This document shows, one piece after another, positions 62,184 to 64,000 of a stretch of DNA of 64,000 nt. Under the pieces are notes generated by a model. It was not told the origin of the DNA and searched no databases. It saw only the letters and a list, made by a program, of their open reading frames with translations. The position numbers and the translations under genes were made by a program. The DNA comes from Mucidula mucida (lineage: Eukaryota > Basidiomycota > Agaricomycetes > Agaricales > Physalacriaceae). The number at the start of each line of letters is the position of its first letter. The first letter of the stretch is position 1. The DNA is taken from contig JADNYV010000130.1 of assembly GCA_015501055.1 (NCBI GenBank), positions 41,888-105,887 on the forward strand. Reading direction: 5' to 3'.

Positions 62184-63002
62184 CTACTTCGCCTTATGGA
62201 AGAAGCTGCGGTCCAGAGAACTCCTACCAACTTTCTCAATATCCTTCTCAATGAGTCCCTTGTAAGGCACCCAATGGTATCGGTTTCCCGACTTTGCCTC
62301 GCGATCCTAGAGACTCGTCAGAATCGGCACTCAGATCGTTGATTGAGAACATACAGCGCTAGAGACGGGACCGTCGCTTATAATACGGACCTTGCATCCC
62401 TTCTTGAGCCGAACTTGACCTTCCTTGAGACCAAGGGTCTTGCTGTAGAGCGGGTAATCTATGTCTTGAGCAAGGTAACACACAACATCTTTCTACACCA
62501 ATCGTCAATATGATCGGGGGGACTCGAATAGATCTATCGCACTCGAAGACGTCGATTGAGCTTGCGCCTTGGACGTCCAGCCTCAATTTATTATCCTCGA
62601 ATAACTGGCCGGGTCTCTGAACGACTGTAGGGGATACCACTCGTCTTCTTTATGTGAATCGTCGCTGGAGTAATCGGTAGTGAAATCGTCCGACATCGTC
62701 TCCGCCTGATTTGTTGGGCCGTTCTCACGTCCTAGACAATGCGAATACTGAATTGAGATGGCAGAGGCCTGCAGCAGCTAAACTTACCGGTGACACGACG
62801 ATCCTTACTTCCGTGATTTTCCCTGGCGTTCCCGCTGGGATCTCTGTGCCGTCGGACGCTAAAGTTGCCTTGGCCATTATGACCTTCTGCCCGACCTAAA
62901 AACACGCAACGTTAGAGAATAAAATCACGGAGGGCAGGGGAACAGGAGACCTACCTTGAACCTCTCTACAGACGGAGGCAATTTGTTTAGAGCGGTAGTC
63001 AT
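62184..63002 (-). pseudogene. Uncharacterised 202-residue gene, copy B (frameshifted)
   Basis: Second copy of the 54626-55447 gene. The first two exons and the last two are nearly identical to copy A, but the third exon has several indels (near 62565, 62600 and 62645-62680) that change the frame of the SDDFSYEYSATIHIKKDEWY region and its end. The start ATG and the TAG stop are retained. Confidence 0.75.
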
Positions 63003-64000
63003 GATGGTGTACGCAGAGGAGAGGGACTTGGTTCACGGTAAGGATTGGCCTATCCACTATTTAAGAGTCAAATTGAGGGCGCGTTATCTTAGCGATGGAT
63101 CAAGAATCAAGACAAACAACGGCACGAAGAAGATGGCTACCACACCGCCTGCCGTGCTTCGATAAAAAAAACGGAGACTCCGTGGCTTACAGCTTTCTAT
63201 CTTGAGACAAAATACTGACTCGACTAGACATCGTGAGAACGGTGTGTGGTTCGAAGTACAGCTGTATGAAGATGCATCAGGCATGTGAAGATGCTGCAAG
63301 GCGCCTAACGAAGGCTTGTCTGTTTTAGATGGGGACCCCAATATGCTGAGGAAACAGGGTTCTGGGACCTACATGAAGTGCTTCCTGAGGTCACGGACGT
63401 GCGCAATCATTCCAGGTCTCCGCGTTCTAGCCGATGTAGTGACCTTGTTATTGACTGGAAGGACGCCACCGTAGGTGCTTTGAGGGGCACCAGCTGACTC
63501 CGAGAGGCTAACACGGTACCAGTGATCAAGACATCGGAGAGCTGCTATAACAAGAATCGGTAGCTAGAAAGACTCACTGGAGGAGGAAGAGTGAGCCTTG
63601 GGCATGACAATATTCTAAGCAGGGATTTATGTCGGCATCTCGGCTTGGAATCTGAGAGTTGTCCGGCTACTGCCGCATACATACTTCCAAGGATCAAGTC
63701 CTTCACTAAGCCAGTATTCCGGAATTACGTGTCACGCATAATAGCTGGCATATGATGTTGGAGTAAACGAGGAGAAGGTTCAGGTCCTTCGCACGACATA
63801 CATATCCAGTCGTTTCTCAATTTGGACCGCCGAAGTACTCATCATTGGAAGCCGCAAAGCGCAGGATACTCTGAGGTATTACTCTACTCTCTGCAATACT
63901 ACAACTACCCAGTAGCTGTCAGACGATAGGTTCATCCCCGTCACTGTGGTGGCGGTAGACTGAGGTGGAAGCTACTGCCGGCGGCCGCTTCCACATATGA

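Larger units (their letters stand above)
60177..64000. repeat. Segmental duplication, copy B (runs to window edge)
   Basis: Second copy of the 52601-56445 block in direct orientation, offset by about 7.56 kb. It is still matching copy A at the last base of the window (CGCTTCCACATATGA), so the true right end lies outside. If it continues, the locus may be a tandem repeat with a ~7.56-kb unit. Confidence 0.95.

Overview
The window is nuclear DNA of a filamentous basidiomycete, most likely an Agaricomycete. Genes are split by many 45-65 nt GT-AG introns, both nuclear tRNAs carry short introns, and several families are typical of mushrooms: DUF6535 membrane proteins, DUF6699 proteins, a FlbA/Thn1-type RGS protein, a divergent basidiomycete kinase and a Helitron helicase. 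There is no operon structure and no prophage, CRISPR array or bacterial feature.

Layout. 1-6.3 kb: 3' part of a fungal transcription factor, then the nucleoporin Nup160/Nup120 gene (minus). 7.6-12 kb: a DUF6535 membrane protein (plus) and a DUF6699 protein (minus). 13.5-17 kb: a decayed mobile-element island, made of a Helitron-type PIF1 helicase fragment split by a 244-bp TA-flanked MITE, followed by a 689-bp inverted-repeat element. 17.1-24.6 kb: an ARA2-type aldo-keto reductase, a tiny NDUFA4/B12D-like protein with an 11-nt microexon, a 1031-aa coiled-coil protein (all minus) and a WDR89-like WD40 protein (plus). 24.6-29 kb is gene-poor. 29-34 kb: a short conserved mushroom protein, a cytochrome b5-fold MAPR protein and the RGS protein. 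35.8-41.3 kb: a conserved coiled-coil protein, an alpha/beta hydrolase and UXS1 (UDP-glucuronate decarboxylase). 43.9-50.3 kb: a PHO80-type cyclin, RSA3, tRNA-Phe, an SRPK kinase and tRNA-Glu. 50.5-64 kb: an MDR-type dehydrogenase with a long disordered N-terminus, NCS6/CTU1 (tRNA wobble-U 2-thiolation), a 202-aa unknown protein and a kinase-like gene. A second copy of the 3.8-kb block (MDR 3' end, NCS6, unknown protein, flank) then runs to the window edge.

Most genes are unlinked housekeeping functions (nuclear pore, tRNA thiolation, ribosome assembly, splicing-factor kinase, UDP-xylose supply, G-protein signalling), and no functional cluster is visible. The points most worth a second look are the MITE whose removal restores the helicase frame, the NDUFA4-like microexon, the direct segmental duplication whose two NCS6 copies carry different frameshifts, and recurring one-base deletions in conserved genes. 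The last two suggest either consensus errors in the assembly or young pseudogenes.
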